From Actinomadura pelletieri DSM 43383 (GTDB lineage Bacteria > Actinomycetota > Actinomycetes > Streptosporangiales > Streptosporangiaceae), in the NCBI RefSeq assembly GCF_003634705.1, contig NZ_RBWU01000003.1:744001-808000 (forward strand): 64,000 nucleotides of DNA, read 5' to 3'. Positions 13,023 through 21,847 of this stretch are shown piece by piece. The notes under the pieces were generated by a model. That model did no database searches and had not been told where the DNA came from. It saw only the letters and a list, made by a program, of their open reading frames with translations. The translations under genes and the position numbers were made by a program. How positions within the stretch are numbered: position 1 is the stretch's first letter; each line of letters opens with the position of its first letter.

Positions 13023-13994
13023 ATGCTCGACACCGCACCGGCGGTGGGGAAGGCGCCCGGCCGGAGATCGTCCGGCCGGGCGCGGTCCCGCCGCAGGCCC
13101 CGTCTCGGTCCCTACCTGCTGATCACGCCCACCGTGATCGTGATCGCCGTCCTGATGTTCTGGCCGATGATCCAGATCGGGATCATGTCGTTCCAGAAGG
13201 TCGGCAACCGCCAGTTGCGCGGCGAGCCGGCGGAGTCGGTCGGCACCGAGAACTTCGACAAGATCCTCAAGGACCCGTTCTTCTGGCAGACCGTCCGGCA
13301 CACCGTGCTGTTCGCGATCGTGGCGGTGTCACTGACGCTGGTCGTCGGGACGCTCATCGGGCTCCTGCTGAACAGGCTCGGCAAGAGGATGTCGTCCTTC
13401 GTCGCGGGCGGCGTGATGGTCGCCTGGGCCACCCCGCCCGTCACCGCGGCCATCATCTTCACCTGGCTGTTCGGCTCCACGGGCGGCGTCGTCAACTGGT
13501 TCCTCGACCTGCTGCCGAACTTCCTCGTCGGCGGCGGCTGGTCCGACTACAACTGGTTCGCCACCCCGCTGTCCACCTACACCGTCCTCACGGTGTGCGT
13601 GGTCTGGCAGGCGTGCCCGTTCATCGCCGTGTCCGTGCTGGCCGGGCTGAAGAGCATCCCCGGCGAACTGTACGAGGCGGCGCGGGTGGACGGCTCGGGC
13701 CCGTGGCGGACGTTCTGGAGCCTCACCTACCCGATGCTCAAGCCGATCTTCCTCGTGCTGCTGGTCATGTCGATCATCTGGGACTTCAAGGTCTTCACCC
13801 AGCTGTTCATCATGTCCGGAATGGCGAACCGTGACGCCTTCAACCTGTCGCTGTACGCCTACTCCGAGGCGTTCGGCTCGCTGAATCCGAAGCTCGGCAT
13901 GGGCTCGGCGATCGCGCTGGTGCTCACGGCGATCCTGCTCATCGTCACCGCCCTCTACGTGCGGGTCATGGTGCGTCAGGGGGAGACGAAATGA
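13023..13994 (+). CDS. ABC sugar transporter permease (MalF/UgpA type)
   Basis: 323-residue inner-membrane subunit with a basic N-terminus and about six transmembrane helices. The permease EAA loop is clear: ELYEAARVDGSGPWRTFWSL, about residues 217-236, which contacts the ATPase. It follows the binding protein by 22 bases and overlaps the next permease by 4 bases (ATGA), showing translational coupling. Confidence 0.93.
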   Translation: MLDTAPAVGKAPGRRSSGRARSRRRPRLGPYLLITPTVIVIAVLMFWPMIQIGIMSFQKVGNRQLRGEPAESVGTENFDKILKDPFFWQTVRHTVLFAIVAVSLTLVVGTLIGLLLNRLGKRMSSFVAGGVMVAWATPPVTAAIIFTWLFGSTGGVVNWFLDLLPNFLVGGGWSDYNWFATPLSTYTVLTVCVVWQACPFIAVSVLAGLKSIPGELYEAARVDGSGPWRTFWSLTYPMLKPIFLVLLVMSIIWDFKVFTQLFIMSGMANRDAFNLSLYAYSEAFGSLNPKLGMGSAIALVLTAILLIVTALYVRVMVRQGETK

Positions 13995-14887
13995 CGTTCG
14001 CGACCACGAGGCGGCGCGGGGGCGCGGGCCATGGCCGTCCCGCCGGACCGCACCGCCTGCGGCGCAAGATCCTGCTGAACGGCGCGGGGGTGCTGGTCTT
14101 CTTCCTCGCCGTGTTCCCGGTCTTCTGGATGGCGTCCACCGCCTTCAAGCCCAACACCGAGATCTTCAGCACGACACCGAAACCGTTCCCGTCCAACCCG
14201 ACGCTGGACCACTTCGACCTGGTCCTGAACGGCGGCATCGCGGAGGTCAGTTTCTGGGAGTACTTCCGCAACAGCGCCATCCTGGCGATCGTCACCGTCG
14301 TGGCGTCGAGCCTGCTGGCGCTGATGGCCGCCGTCGCGGTGGCCCGGTTCCGCTTCCGGTTCCGCACCACCTTCCTGATCATGCTGCTGATCGTGCAGAT
14401 GGTACCGCTGGAGGCGCTGGTCATCCCGCTGTTCCTCGACCTGAAACAGCTCGACCTGCTGAACAGCCTTTCCGGGCTGGCCCTCGTCTACATCGGCTTC
14501 GCCGTACCGTTCGCGATCTGGATGCTGCGGGGATTCGTCGCCGCGGTACCCCCCGAACTGGAGGAGGCCGCCGCCATCGACGGCGCCGGCCCCATCCGGA
14601 CGTTCTTCACCGTCCTGCTCCCGCTGGTCGCTCCCGGGCTGGTGGCGACCAGCATCTTCTCCTTCATCACCGCCTGGAACGAGTTCATCTTCGCGTTCAC
14701 GTTCCTCGACGACCAGAACAAGTACACCCTCCCGATCATGCTGCAGTTCTTCTTCGGACGCAGCGGCAACGCTTGGGGGCCCATCATGGCAGCGTCCACG
14801 CTGCTCACCATTCCCGTCATCGCGTTCTTCCTCATCGTCCAGCGCCGCATGGTGTCCGGGCTGACCGCCGGGGCGGTGAAGGGGTGA
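13991..14887 (+). CDS. ABC sugar transporter permease (MalG/UgpE type)
   Basis: 298-residue partner permease with six predicted helices and an EAA loop (ELEEAAAIDGAGPIRTFFTV, about residues 190-209). Its start overlaps the preceding stop (ATGA), and its own stop overlaps the GH3 start (GTGA), so the four genes form one tightly coupled operon. Confidence 0.93.
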   Translation: MTFATTRRRGGAGHGRPAGPHRLRRKILLNGAGVLVFFLAVFPVFWMASTAFKPNTEIFSTTPKPFPSNPTLDHFDLVLNGGIAEVSFWEYFRNSAILAIVTVVASSLLALMAAVAVARFRFRFRTTFLIMLLIVQMVPLEALVIPLFLDLKQLDLLNSLSGLALVYIGFAVPFAIWMLRGFVAAVPPELEEAAAIDGAGPIRTFFTVLLPLVAPGLVATSIFSFITAWNEFIFAFTFLDDQNKYTLPIMLQFFFGRSGNAWGPIMAASTLLTIPVIAFFLIVQRRMVSGLTAGAVKG

Positions 14888-16350
14888 CGACCGACGACCT
14901 CACCACCGCCACCGAACTCGGCCGCCTGGCCCGCGGCACCCTGCTCCCCTCCTTCCCCGGCCCGACCGCGCCGCGCTGGCTGCTGGACGAACTGGAGGCC
15001 GGCCTCGCCGGCGTCACCCTGTTCGCCCTCACCGGCAACGTGCAGAGCCCCGAGTCCCTGGCCGCGCTCACCGCGCAGATGCGCAAGGCCGGCGACCCGT
15101 TCGTCACGATCGACGAGGAGGGCGGCGACGTCACCCGCCTCGGCGGTCACCAGACCGGCAGCCCCTACCCGGGCAACGCGGCGCTCGGCGCCGTGGACGA
15201 CCCGGAGCTGACCCGGCGGATCTACCGCTCCCTCGGCGCGGAGCTGGCCGAGGTCGGCGTCAACTTCAACTTCGCGCCGTCCGTGGACGTCAACACCGCC
15301 GACGACAACCCGGTGATCGGCACCCGCTCGTTCGGCTCCGACCCGGACCTCGTCGCCCGGCACGCCGCCGCGTCCGTCACCGGGACGCAGGAGGCGGGCG
15401 TCGCGGCCTGCGCGAAGCACTTCCCCGGCCACGGCGCGACCGTGGACGACTCCCACCTGTCGATCCCACTCGTCGACGCCGACCTGGATTTGTTGGACCG
15501 GCGCGAGCTGGTTCCGTTCCGGGCGGCGATCGAGGCCGGCACCCGCGCGGTGATGACCGGGCATCTCAACCTGCCCACCATCACCCGCGGTGTGCCGGCG
15601 ACCCTCTCCCCCGCCGCCATCACCGGGCTGCTCCGGGAACGGCTCGGCTACGAGGGTGTGATCGTCACCGACGCGCTCGACATGGAGGGCGCCAGCGGCG
15701 CGATCGGCATTCCCGAGGCGTCCGTGCGGGCCCTCATCGCGGGCGCCGACCTGCTGTGCCTCGGCCCGAACGAGCACGCCGAGACCCTTCAGGCGACGCT
15801 CGCCGCCATCAGCGAGGCCGTACAGACCGGGCGGTTGTCCCCGGACCGGCTGCGGGCCTCGGCGGAGCGGACCAGGCGGCTCAAGGAGTGGCTCGCGGGC
15901 CCCTCCCCCGCCGTCGCCGACCGCGCCGCCGGACTGGAGGCCGCCCGCCGCGCCATCCGGGTGTCGGGCTCGCTGCCCGGCTGGGAGTCGGCGCCGCTCG
16001 TCGTCGAGTCGGAGGCCACCGGCAACATCGCGGTCGGTCCGACCCCGTGGGGCCTGAGCCCCTGGGCGCCCGACGCGATCCACGCGGACGGCACGGACGG
16101 GGCCGAGGACCAGGCCTTGGCCCGCGCCCGCGGACGCGGCCTGGTCGTCGTACTGCGCGACGCCCACCGGCACGCGGGTCAGCGAGCGCTCGCCACGGCG
16201 CTGCTGCGGGCCCGTCCCGACACGGTCGTCGTGGAGATGGGCCTGCCCGTCTGGCGTCCGAGCTCCGCCGTCTACATGGCCACCTACGGGGCCGCCGCCG
16301 CCAACGCCCAGGCCGCCGCGGAGCTGCTGGGGCTGACATCCGCCGCCTGA
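14884..16350 (+). CDS. nagZ: Glycoside hydrolase family 3, beta-N-acetylhexosaminidase
   Basis: 488-residue enzyme without a signal peptide, so cytoplasmic. The NagZ signature KHFPGHG (residues 178-184) and the Asp-Ser-His triad (189-191) supply the unusual general acid. The nucleophile is Asp263 in VTDALDM. It would cleave terminal GlcNAc from chitobiose or muropeptides brought in by the upstream importer. The GTG start overlaps the permease stop by 4 bases. After about residue 350 there is a smaller C-terminal domain, as in two-domain NagZ proteins. A strong terminator follows. Substrate choice (chitin versus peptidoglycan) cannot be decided from sequence. Confidence 0.9.
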   Translation: MTTDDLTTATELGRLARGTLLPSFPGPTAPRWLLDELEAGLAGVTLFALTGNVQSPESLAALTAQMRKAGDPFVTIDEEGGDVTRLGGHQTGSPYPGNAALGAVDDPELTRRIYRSLGAELAEVGVNFNFAPSVDVNTADDNPVIGTRSFGSDPDLVARHAAASVTGTQEAGVAACAKHFPGHGATVDDSHLSIPLVDADLDLLDRRELVPFRAAIEAGTRAVMTGHLNLPTITRGVPATLSPAAITGLLRERLGYEGVIVTDALDMEGASGAIGIPEASVRALIAGADLLCLGPNEHAETLQATLAAISEAVQTGRLSPDRLRASAERTRRLKEWLAGPSPAVADRAAGLEAARRAIRVSGSLPGWESAPLVVESEATGNIAVGPTPWGLSPWAPDAIHADGTDGAEDQALARARGRGLVVVLRDAHRHAGQRALATALLRARPDTVVVEMGLPVWRPSSAVYMATYGAAAANAQAAAELLGLTSAA

Positions 16351-16368
16351 GGTCGCCGGAGAACCCGC

Positions 16369-16411
16369 GACGCGCCCGCCGGACACAGAGCCCGGTTCCG
16401 GCGGGCGCGTC
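16369..16411 (+). terminator. Terminator of the sugar operon
   Basis: Perfect 14-bp stem (16369-16382 with 16398-16411) around a 15-base loop, 18 bases after the GH3 stop. It is GC-rich with no T run, as is usual in actinomycetes. Confidence 0.75.
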
Positions 16412-16454
16412 GTGCCGGGGCGGAGCGGTCTGATCGGCAAGGGATAATGGTCGT

Positions 16455-16919
16455 ATGAGATTGTCCGCCCGGGTCGACTACGCGTTGCGCGCCGCCGCCG
16501 AGCTGGCGGTCGCCGGGAGCCGCCCGGTGACCGCGGTACAGCTCGCCGAAGCGCAGCAGATCCCGCCCAAATTCCTGGAGAACATCCTCGGCCAACTGCG
16601 CCGGTCCGGCCTCGTCCGGAGCCAGCGGGGACCCGAGGGCGGCTACTGGCTGGCCCGTCCGGCCGACCAGATCTCCCTCGCCGACATCATCCGCGCCATC
16701 GACGGACCGCTGCTCGGCGTGCGGGGCGAACGCCCCGAGCACGTCGGGTACGAGGGGCCCGCCCGTTCGCTGCAGGACGTCTGGATCGCGCTACGCGCCA
16801 GCGAGCGCGCCATCCTGGAGCAGGTCAAGCTCGCGCACATCGCCACGGGCGAACTGCCCGACCCCGTCCGCAAGCTCACCGAGGACCCGTCCGCCTGGGA
16901 AAGCCCCTCGTTCATCTGA
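16455..16919 (+). CDS. Rrf2-family transcriptional regulator
   Basis: 154-residue winged-helix protein: MRLSARVDYALRAAAELA, then the recognition region IPPKFLENILGQLRRSGLVRSQRGPEGGY at about residues 36-64. It contains no cysteine at all, so it cannot bind the Fe-S cluster used by IscR, NsrR or RsrR and is closer to CymR-like members that sense through a partner or ligand. It is followed after 9 bases by the Nei gene and probably shares its transcript. Confidence 0.9.
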   Translation: MRLSARVDYALRAAAELAVAGSRPVTAVQLAEAQQIPPKFLENILGQLRRSGLVRSQRGPEGGYWLARPADQISLADIIRAIDGPLLGVRGERPEHVGYEGPARSLQDVWIALRASERAILEQVKLAHIATGELPDPVRKLTEDPSAWESPSFI

Positions 16920-16928
16920 GGCCCTTCC

Positions 16929-17735
16929 ATGCCGGAAGGTGACGTCGTCTGGCTGACCGCCCGGCGCCTCGCAGAGGCGCTCGCCGGGCGGCCGCTGACG
17001 CGCTCCGACTTCCGCGTGCCCCGGCTGGCGACCGCGGACCTGCGCGGACGGACGGTCCTGGAAGCCGTCTCCCGCGGCAAGCACCTCCTCATTCGCGTCG
17101 AGGGCGGCCTGACCGTCCACACGCACCTGATGATGGAGGGACGCTGGCACATCCGGCGCACCGGTCCGCCGCCGCGTGACCACCGTGTCCGGCTGGTTCT
17201 CGCGAACGCCGAATGGCAGGCCGTCGGCTACTCGCTCGGCCTGGTCGAGTTGCTGCGCACGGCCGACGAGGCGCGCGCCGTCGGCCATCTCGGCCCCGAC
17301 CTGCTCGACGCCGCCTGGGGTCCGGACATGGTCGCGCGGGCGGTCGCCCGCCTGACCGACGACCCGGAACGACCGATCGGCGAGGCGCTGCTCGACCAGA
17401 CCCGGCTGGCGGGGATCGGCAACGTCTACAAGGCCGAGATCCTGTTCCTGCGGGGCGTTCACCCGTGGACGCCCGTTGGACGCGTCCCCGACCTCGACGG
17501 GCTCGTGGAGCTTTCTCACAGGCTTTTGGACCTCAACAAGGATCGGCACGGCCACATCACCACCGGCGACCTGGCGCGGGGCCGTGAGCACTGGGTCTAC
17601 GGCCGGGCGTCCCGTCCCTGCCGGCGCTGCGGCACCCGTGTCGAGCGCGCCTCACAACCGTCGCAGGGCGCCGAGCGCACCACCTACTGGTGTCCCCACT
17701 GCCAACCGCCTACCGCACCACCAGCGCGCCGTTGA
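16929..17735 (+). CDS. nei: Endonuclease VIII-like DNA glycosylase/AP lyase
   Basis: 268-residue Fpg/Nei family base-excision-repair enzyme. It begins MPEGD, so after Met removal Pro is the N-terminal nucleophile with Glu next, as the family requires. The conserved Lys of SRGKHLL (near residue 56), the helix-two-turn-helix (GIGNVYKAEILF) and a C-terminal CxxC...CxxC zinc finger (CRRCG...CPHC) are all present. MPEGD rather than MPELPE favours Nei over MutM. The last 26 bases overlap the convergent lipoprotein gene. Confidence 0.92.
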   Translation: MPEGDVVWLTARRLAEALAGRPLTRSDFRVPRLATADLRGRTVLEAVSRGKHLLIRVEGGLTVHTHLMMEGRWHIRRTGPPPRDHRVRLVLANAEWQAVGYSLGLVELLRTADEARAVGHLGPDLLDAAWGPDMVARAVARLTDDPERPIGEALLDQTRLAGIGNVYKAEILFLRGVHPWTPVGRVPDLDGLVELSHRLLDLNKDRHGHITTGDLARGREHWVYGRASRPCRRCGTRVERASQPSQGAERTTYWCPHCQPPTAPPARR

Positions 17736-18225
17736 CGATGGTCAGGCCGGCCTGAGGGGCGCCTTCGTCGCAGTCCGGGCCGTTCGGGAACGTGGCCTCG
17801 GGGATGAGTTCGATCCGCCGGCTGAGGAACGTCCGGCCCTGGGCGTCGCGCAGCCTGAGGGTGACCCGGACGATCGACGTCGGCAGGTCCTCGACGTAGG
17901 CGAAGCCGTGCTTGGCTCCGTCGGACTCGGCGGCGGCGTCGCAGGAGTCGGCGGAGTCGGCGGGGTCGTCGCGCTGACAGTCCATGGGCAGGCCCCGGGA
18001 CGACGGCCTGAACCTGACCGGCGTCTCACGGCACGTGTGGTCCCAGCACACCCGCAGGGACGCCGACGACACGCGGGCGGCGTCCGGGGCCGGGATGTCG
18101 ACGCTGAGGCCGGGCCGTGACCCGGCCGCCGCGCACCGTCCCGCGCCGTTCCCCAGGACGCCGCACGCGGCGAGGGCGAACAGCGCGGCGCCGAGTGCCG
18201 CGGATCTCAGGAGCGGGACGTCCAT
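17710..18225 (-). CDS. Putative lipoprotein, unknown function
   Basis: 171-residue secreted protein. Residues 1-20 are a signal peptide ending at lipobox LAAC with Cys21. The mature part has six further cysteines (for example CWDHTC and MDCQ...SC) that may form disulfides, and a C-terminal beta-rich stretch. No family recognised. It is convergent with nei and overlaps it by 26 bases. Confidence 0.75.
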   Translation of the reverse strand: MDVPLLRSAALGAALFALAACGVLGNGAGRCAAAGSRPGLSVDIPAPDAARVSSASLRVCWDHTCRETPVRFRPSSRGLPMDCQRDDPADSADSCDAAAESDGAKHGFAYVEDLPTSIVRVTLRLRDAQGRTFLSRRIELIPEATFPNGPDCDEGAPQAGLTIVNGALVVR

Positions 18226-18290
18226 GGTCCATGATCACCCGAATGTGGACACACCCCACGAGAAACCGGAAAACGGTCTCGCACAGCAGA

Positions 18291-18327
18291 CGGCCCCGGC
18301 CCGCCGTAAACGGTCGGGCCGGGGCCG
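18291..18327. terminator. Hairpin upstream of the lipoprotein gene
   Basis: 13-bp stem (18291-18303 with 18315-18327) around an 11-base loop, in the gap between dps and the lipoprotein gene, both on the minus strand. It may insulate the lipoprotein gene from dps transcription. Confidence 0.55.
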
Positions 18328-18399
18328 GTCTCCGGGTCGGGGCGCCGGGATCGCTGTGAGCGCACCGCCGGGAGTGCCGGGCCGAGGGATCGGCTCGGG

Positions 18400-18427
18400 T
18401 CGGTCCCGCTCGGTTCCGAGCGGGACC
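18400..18427 (-). terminator. dps terminator
   Basis: A 28-base perfect palindrome: 13-bp arms 18400-18412 and 18415-18427 with only TT between them. It starts three bases after the dps stop. As DNA it could also form a cruciform. Confidence 0.75.
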
Positions 18428-18429
18428 GC

Positions 18430-18897
18430 TCAGATCTGTGCCTGGAACATCCAGTGCTGCTTCTCGAGTTCGCCGGTGATGCTGATGAGCAGGTCCTGGG
18501 TCACCTGGTCCGGTTCGTCGGTGGCGCTGATGCGCTCCCGGAACCGCGTGATGAGCTGCGCCAGGACGTCGGTGACCGCGGCGACGACCTTGTCGTCGTC
18601 GAGGTAACCGGCCTCCAGCTGCGGGATCTTCGTCCGGTCGGCGACCGTACGGGCGCGCCCGTCCGGGTTCACTCCGATCGCCACGGCACGTTCGGCGACA
18701 TCGTCCTGCCCCGTGCGGGCCAGCGCGACGATCTCGTCCAGATGCTCGTGCACGACCTTGAAGTTGCGCCCGGTGAGGTTCCAGTGCGCCTGCTTGGCGA
18801 ACAGCGAAAGGTCGATCAGGTCGATGAGGGACCCCTGAAGAGCCTCCCCCGCGACCTTCAGTGCCTCGTCGTTGAGCGGGCTCTTGACCGCCGCCAT
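18430..18897 (-). CDS. dps: Dps-family ferritin-like DNA-protection protein
   Basis: 155-residue four-helix protein of the Dps/starvation-induced family, which stores iron and shields DNA from oxidative damage as a dodecamer. The ferroxidase signature KQAHWNLTGRNFKVVHEHLDEIV is present at about residues 35-57. The ATG at 18897 is chosen because AGGAG precedes it and the family start fits; a longer in-frame reading has no ribosome site. The promoter region holds GTTAC direct repeats flanking GGATATCC (18917-18935), a possible regulator site. Confidence 0.93.
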   Translation of the reverse strand: MAAVKSPLNDEALKVAGEALQGSLIDLIDLSLFAKQAHWNLTGRNFKVVHEHLDEIVALARTGQDDVAERAVAIGVNPDGRARTVADRTKIPQLEAGYLDDDKVVAAVTDVLAQLITRFRERISATDEPDQVTQDLLISITGELEKQHWMFQAQI

Positions 18898-19041
18898 GGT
18901 GGGCTCCTTCCGCATCGTTACGGGATATCCGTTACAACACGGGACCCTCCCCGCGAATGCCGCGTTCATGCGTGAGACCGCGCACACCCGCGGCCCCCGA
19001 TCGGGCATGAACGCTGGGCGCTCGATGCGGATGAGCCCCGG

Positions 19042-19395
19042 TCAGGCCGCGACCATGTCGGCGCGGAACTCCCCGGTGATCTCCTCGGGCGTCTCGGGAA
19101 TGTTCTCGGTCGTGATGCGCTCGTGCTCCGGCGCGCCCGCCATGACGGGCTCGTGCTGCAGCTCGGCGAGGGCCAGTTGGTCCGCCACGTCCCTCAGCAC
19201 ATGGGACAGCGGAACACCGAGCGCCTTGCAGATCGAGGACAGCAGTTCGGACGAGGCCTCTTTCTGCCCTCGTTCGACCTCGGACAGGTAGCCGAGTGAC
19301 ACCCGCGCCGCCGCGGACACCTCACGGAGGGTGCGTCCCTGGCGCAGCCGCAGCTGCCGCAGTACGTCACCGAGCAGCTGGCGAAGCAGGACCAT
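19042..19395 (-). CDS. clgR: ClgR-type XRE transcriptional activator
   Basis: 117-residue helix-turn-helix protein. GRTLREVSAAARVSLGYLSEVERGQKEASSELLSSIC (about residues 20-56) is almost identical to ClgR, the activator of clp protease and other proteostasis/repair genes. It ends in VAA, the kind of C-terminal tag by which ClgR is itself degraded by ClpP. The ATG at 19395 is favoured over an in-frame start 30 bases upstream because GAGGGAGG lies before it. GTTCGCTCGGAAC (19482-19494) upstream is a candidate operator, possibly autoregulatory. cinA lies upstream, the usual arrangement. Confidence 0.9.
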   Translation of the reverse strand: MVLLRQLLGDVLRQLRLRQGRTLREVSAAARVSLGYLSEVERGQKEASSELLSSICKALGVPLSHVLRDVADQLALAELQHEPVMAGAPEHERITTENIPETPEEITGEFRADMVAA

Positions 19396-19512
19396 CGTCT
19401 CGCTCCCTCCCTCAGTTCGGACCATCTGCCGGTTCCACCGTACCCGCCTTGACGGTGGGCATGGCAGACCGTTGAATTCGTGTTCGCTCGGAACGTAACG
19501 CTGTAATCAGCC

Positions 19513-20802
19513 TCACTCTTCCCGATCCGCCTGGCCCGCGTCGTCCCGATCGTCGACATCGAGCCCGAGAAGAACGCGTCTGAGCAGCTCAAGGGCGTGC
19601 ACGACGGTCATCCGCCGGATCACGTCGCGGACCTCGAGCCCCGTGCCCGGCACGGGGAGTCGCGGACCGATCACGATGGAGAGTTCTCCGGGTCCGGCCA
19701 ATCCGATGAAGATCGTGCCCACCGGACGGCCGTCCTGCGGGTCGGGACCGGCCACACCCGTCACGGCGAGCCCGTAGGTCGCGCCGAGCGCGTCCCGTGC
19801 CCCGGCGGCCATCGCGGCGGCCACGTCCGGGTGGACGGCGCCGTGCTCGGCCAGCAGATCCGCCGGGACGCCGAGGAGCTCTCGCTTGGCCTCGGTCGCG
19901 TAGGTCACCAGGCCGCCCCCGTACGCCACGGATGAGCCCGGCATAGAGGTCAGTTCCGCGCCGATGAGCCCGCCGGTCAGCGACTCGGCGGTGGCGACGG
20001 TCGCGCCGCGCTCGGCGAGCAGCCGGTGGACGACCCGGTCGAGCGACTCGTCCCCGGTCCCGTACACGGCCGAGCCGAGCAGGTCCCGCACGCGCGTCTC
20101 CACCTCCGCGAGCCGGGCGGCGGCACCGGGTCCCGTGACGGTGATCCGGATCTTCACCTGGGCCGGTTCGGGCAGGTAGGCCAGGCGCACCCCGTCCATC
20201 GCCTCGACCTCGGCGAGCCGCGTCGCGACATCCGACTCCCACATCCGCGCGGTGCGCAGCGTGCGGCGCGCGACGGCGGGCGGCCCGCCCAGACCCGCCA
20301 GTTCGGGCAGCACCGTCTCGTCCATGATCGTGCGCATCTCGTGCGGGACGCCGGGCAGCGCGTACACGATCCCGCCGGGCAGCTCGACGCGCAGCCCCGG
20401 CGCCGAGCCCGCGGAGTTGCGCAGGATCTTCGCGCCCTCCGGAACGTCCGCCATGCGCAGTGCCATCGGCCGCAGTTCCCGTCCGGCCCGCGCGACCCGG
20501 TCACGGAGCCGACGCTCCAGGTCCGGGTCCCGGACGAGGGCGACACCCGCCGCCGCGGCCAGCGCGTCCCGGGTCAGATCGTCGTAGGTGGGACCGAGCC
20601 CACCGGTGGTGATCAGCGCGTCGGCGCGTTCCAGCGCGGCCGTCACCGCCTCGATGATCACGTCGAGTCGGTCGCCGACCACGACGCTGCGGGTCACGTC
20701 CAGGCCGTGGTCGGCGAGCCGGCGCCCGAGCCATGCCGCGTTCCCGTTGACCGTGTCGCCGAGCAGCAGCTCGTCCCCGACGGTGAGCAGTTCGACCCGC
20801 AT
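19513..20802 (-). CDS. cinA: CinA: competence/damage-inducible protein, NMN deamidase
   Basis: 429-residue two-domain protein. The N-terminal molybdopterin-binding-like domain (TTGGLGPTYDDLTRDA) has pyrophosphatase activity in relatives. The C-terminal PncC domain (ATAESLTGGLIGAELTSMPGSS) deamidates nicotinamide mononucleotide in NAD recycling. The ATG at 20802 is preferred (GGGGGA 4 bases upstream), but ATG 20814, with GAGGAG before it, would add four residues. It sits between pgsA and clgR, as in other actinomycetes. Confidence 0.93.
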   Translation of the reverse strand: MRVELLTVGDELLLGDTVNGNAAWLGRRLADHGLDVTRSVVVGDRLDVIIEAVTAALERADALITTGGLGPTYDDLTRDALAAAAGVALVRDPDLERRLRDRVARAGRELRPMALRMADVPEGAKILRNSAGSAPGLRVELPGGIVYALPGVPHEMRTIMDETVLPELAGLGGPPAVARRTLRTARMWESDVATRLAEVEAMDGVRLAYLPEPAQVKIRITVTGPGAAARLAEVETRVRDLLGSAVYGTGDESLDRVVHRLLAERGATVATAESLTGGLIGAELTSMPGSSVAYGGGLVTYATEAKRELLGVPADLLAEHGAVHPDVAAAMAAGARDALGATYGLAVTGVAGPDPQDGRPVGTIFIGLAGPGELSIVIGPRLPVPGTGLEVRDVIRRMTVVHALELLRRVLLGLDVDDRDDAGQADREE

Positions 20803-21217
20803 CACGTCCCCCATCCCGCTCCTCACCGGCCGCTTCTCGCCGGCACCGCGTCCCGAAATCTACCGGTAGCGAGCCCATCGGACGGGCCCGGCCACCGCCC
20901 GGTTGACGGAGAAAACGACCGAATGAGGACGTGGCGGATGCCCGCAGATCGTATCGGTCCAATCGGGTTTCCCTTTTCGCTCGCCCGGGAAAAGGGCGGG
21001 CCGCGTTTTGTAGCCCGCTGTGGATCTTGTCCCGCCGCAGCGTGCGGTGAACGCCGCGACCGGGGCGTGGATCGTCGCCGCGCGCACCGGCCGGCGCGTC
21101 CACCAATTCCCAGAGGCGCAGGTCACAATGTGAGTCAAACCTCAGCCGCACGATTCGTCCGCCCGGGGATTCACGGGGATAATCGCTACCGCGGCGCCGA
21201 CGAGCGGGGCTGCGGGA
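20803..21217. other. Intergenic gap cinA-pgsA, no convincing gene
   Basis: Open frames here lack family-like sequence and ribosome sites. One hairpin is visible (CCCTTTTC 20971-20978 with GAAAAGGG 20989-20996), which could terminate pgsA read-through. The cinA promoter is presumably in the left part. Confidence 0.5.
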
Positions 21218-21847
21218 CTACGACCGGGGTGGGCGTGGTCCCGCAGCCCACCCGTCCTCCGTCCCGTCGGACGCGTTCCACATCCGCCACGCCCGGACGA
21301 CGTAGTCGACGCCCGTCACGACCGTGACGACCACCGCCGCCCCCATGGTGACCCAGCGCAGCGGGTCGAGCGGGCCGGGCAGGATGTACAGGCCGATCGC
21401 GACGACCTGGAGCATCGTCTTCAGCTTGCCGCCCTTGCTCGCCGGGATCACCCCGCGCCGGATCACGACGAACCGCAGCACGGTGACACCGATCTCGCGG
21501 ACCATGATGGCCGCCGTCACCCACCACCACAGCTCCCCCATGACGGACAGGCTGACCAGCGCACCGCCGGTGAGCGCCTTGTCGGCGATCGGGTCGGCGA
21601 TCTTGCCGAAGTCGGTGACCAGCCCCCGGGCCCGCGCGATGTCACCGTCGATCTTGTCGGTGATCGAGGCGACCGCGAACACGGCGAACGCGGCGAGGCG
21701 CCAGCCGGTGCCGTCCAGGAAGAACAGCCAGACGAAGACGGGCACCAGCGCGATCCGGACGATCGTCAGCGCGTTCGCGACGTTCCACACACCGGCCGGC
21801 GGCGGGTCGTGCGAGCCCGCCACCGGATCCGGAGCACCCGCGATCAT
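21218..21847 (-). CDS. pgsA: CDP-diacylglycerol-glycerol-3-phosphate 3-phosphatidyltransferase
   Basis: 209-residue membrane enzyme of the CDP-alcohol phosphotransferase family, making phosphatidylglycerol phosphate (or the related inositol phosphate) from CDP-diacylglycerol. The signature DG-x2-AR-x8-G-x3-D-x3-D reads DGDIARARGLVTDFGKIADP.. at about residues 65-85. About five to six transmembrane helices. The ATG start overlaps the rimO stop by 4 bases (ATGA). Confidence 0.93.
   Translation of the reverse strand: MIAGAPDPVAGSHDPPPAGVWNVANALTIVRIALVPVFVWLFFLDGTGWRLAAFAVFAVASITDKIDGDIARARGLVTDFGKIADPIADKALTGGALVSLSVMGELWWWVTAAIMVREIGVTVLRFVVIRRGVIPASKGGKLKTMLQVVAIGLYILPGPLDPLRWVTMGAAVVVTVVTGVDYVVRAWRMWNASDGTEDGWAAGPRPPRS

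Noticed and set aside
20860..21138. A 92-codon minus-strand frame in the cinA-pgsA gap
   Set aside because: No ribosome site, no family-like pattern, and it overlaps the hairpin at 20971-20996.
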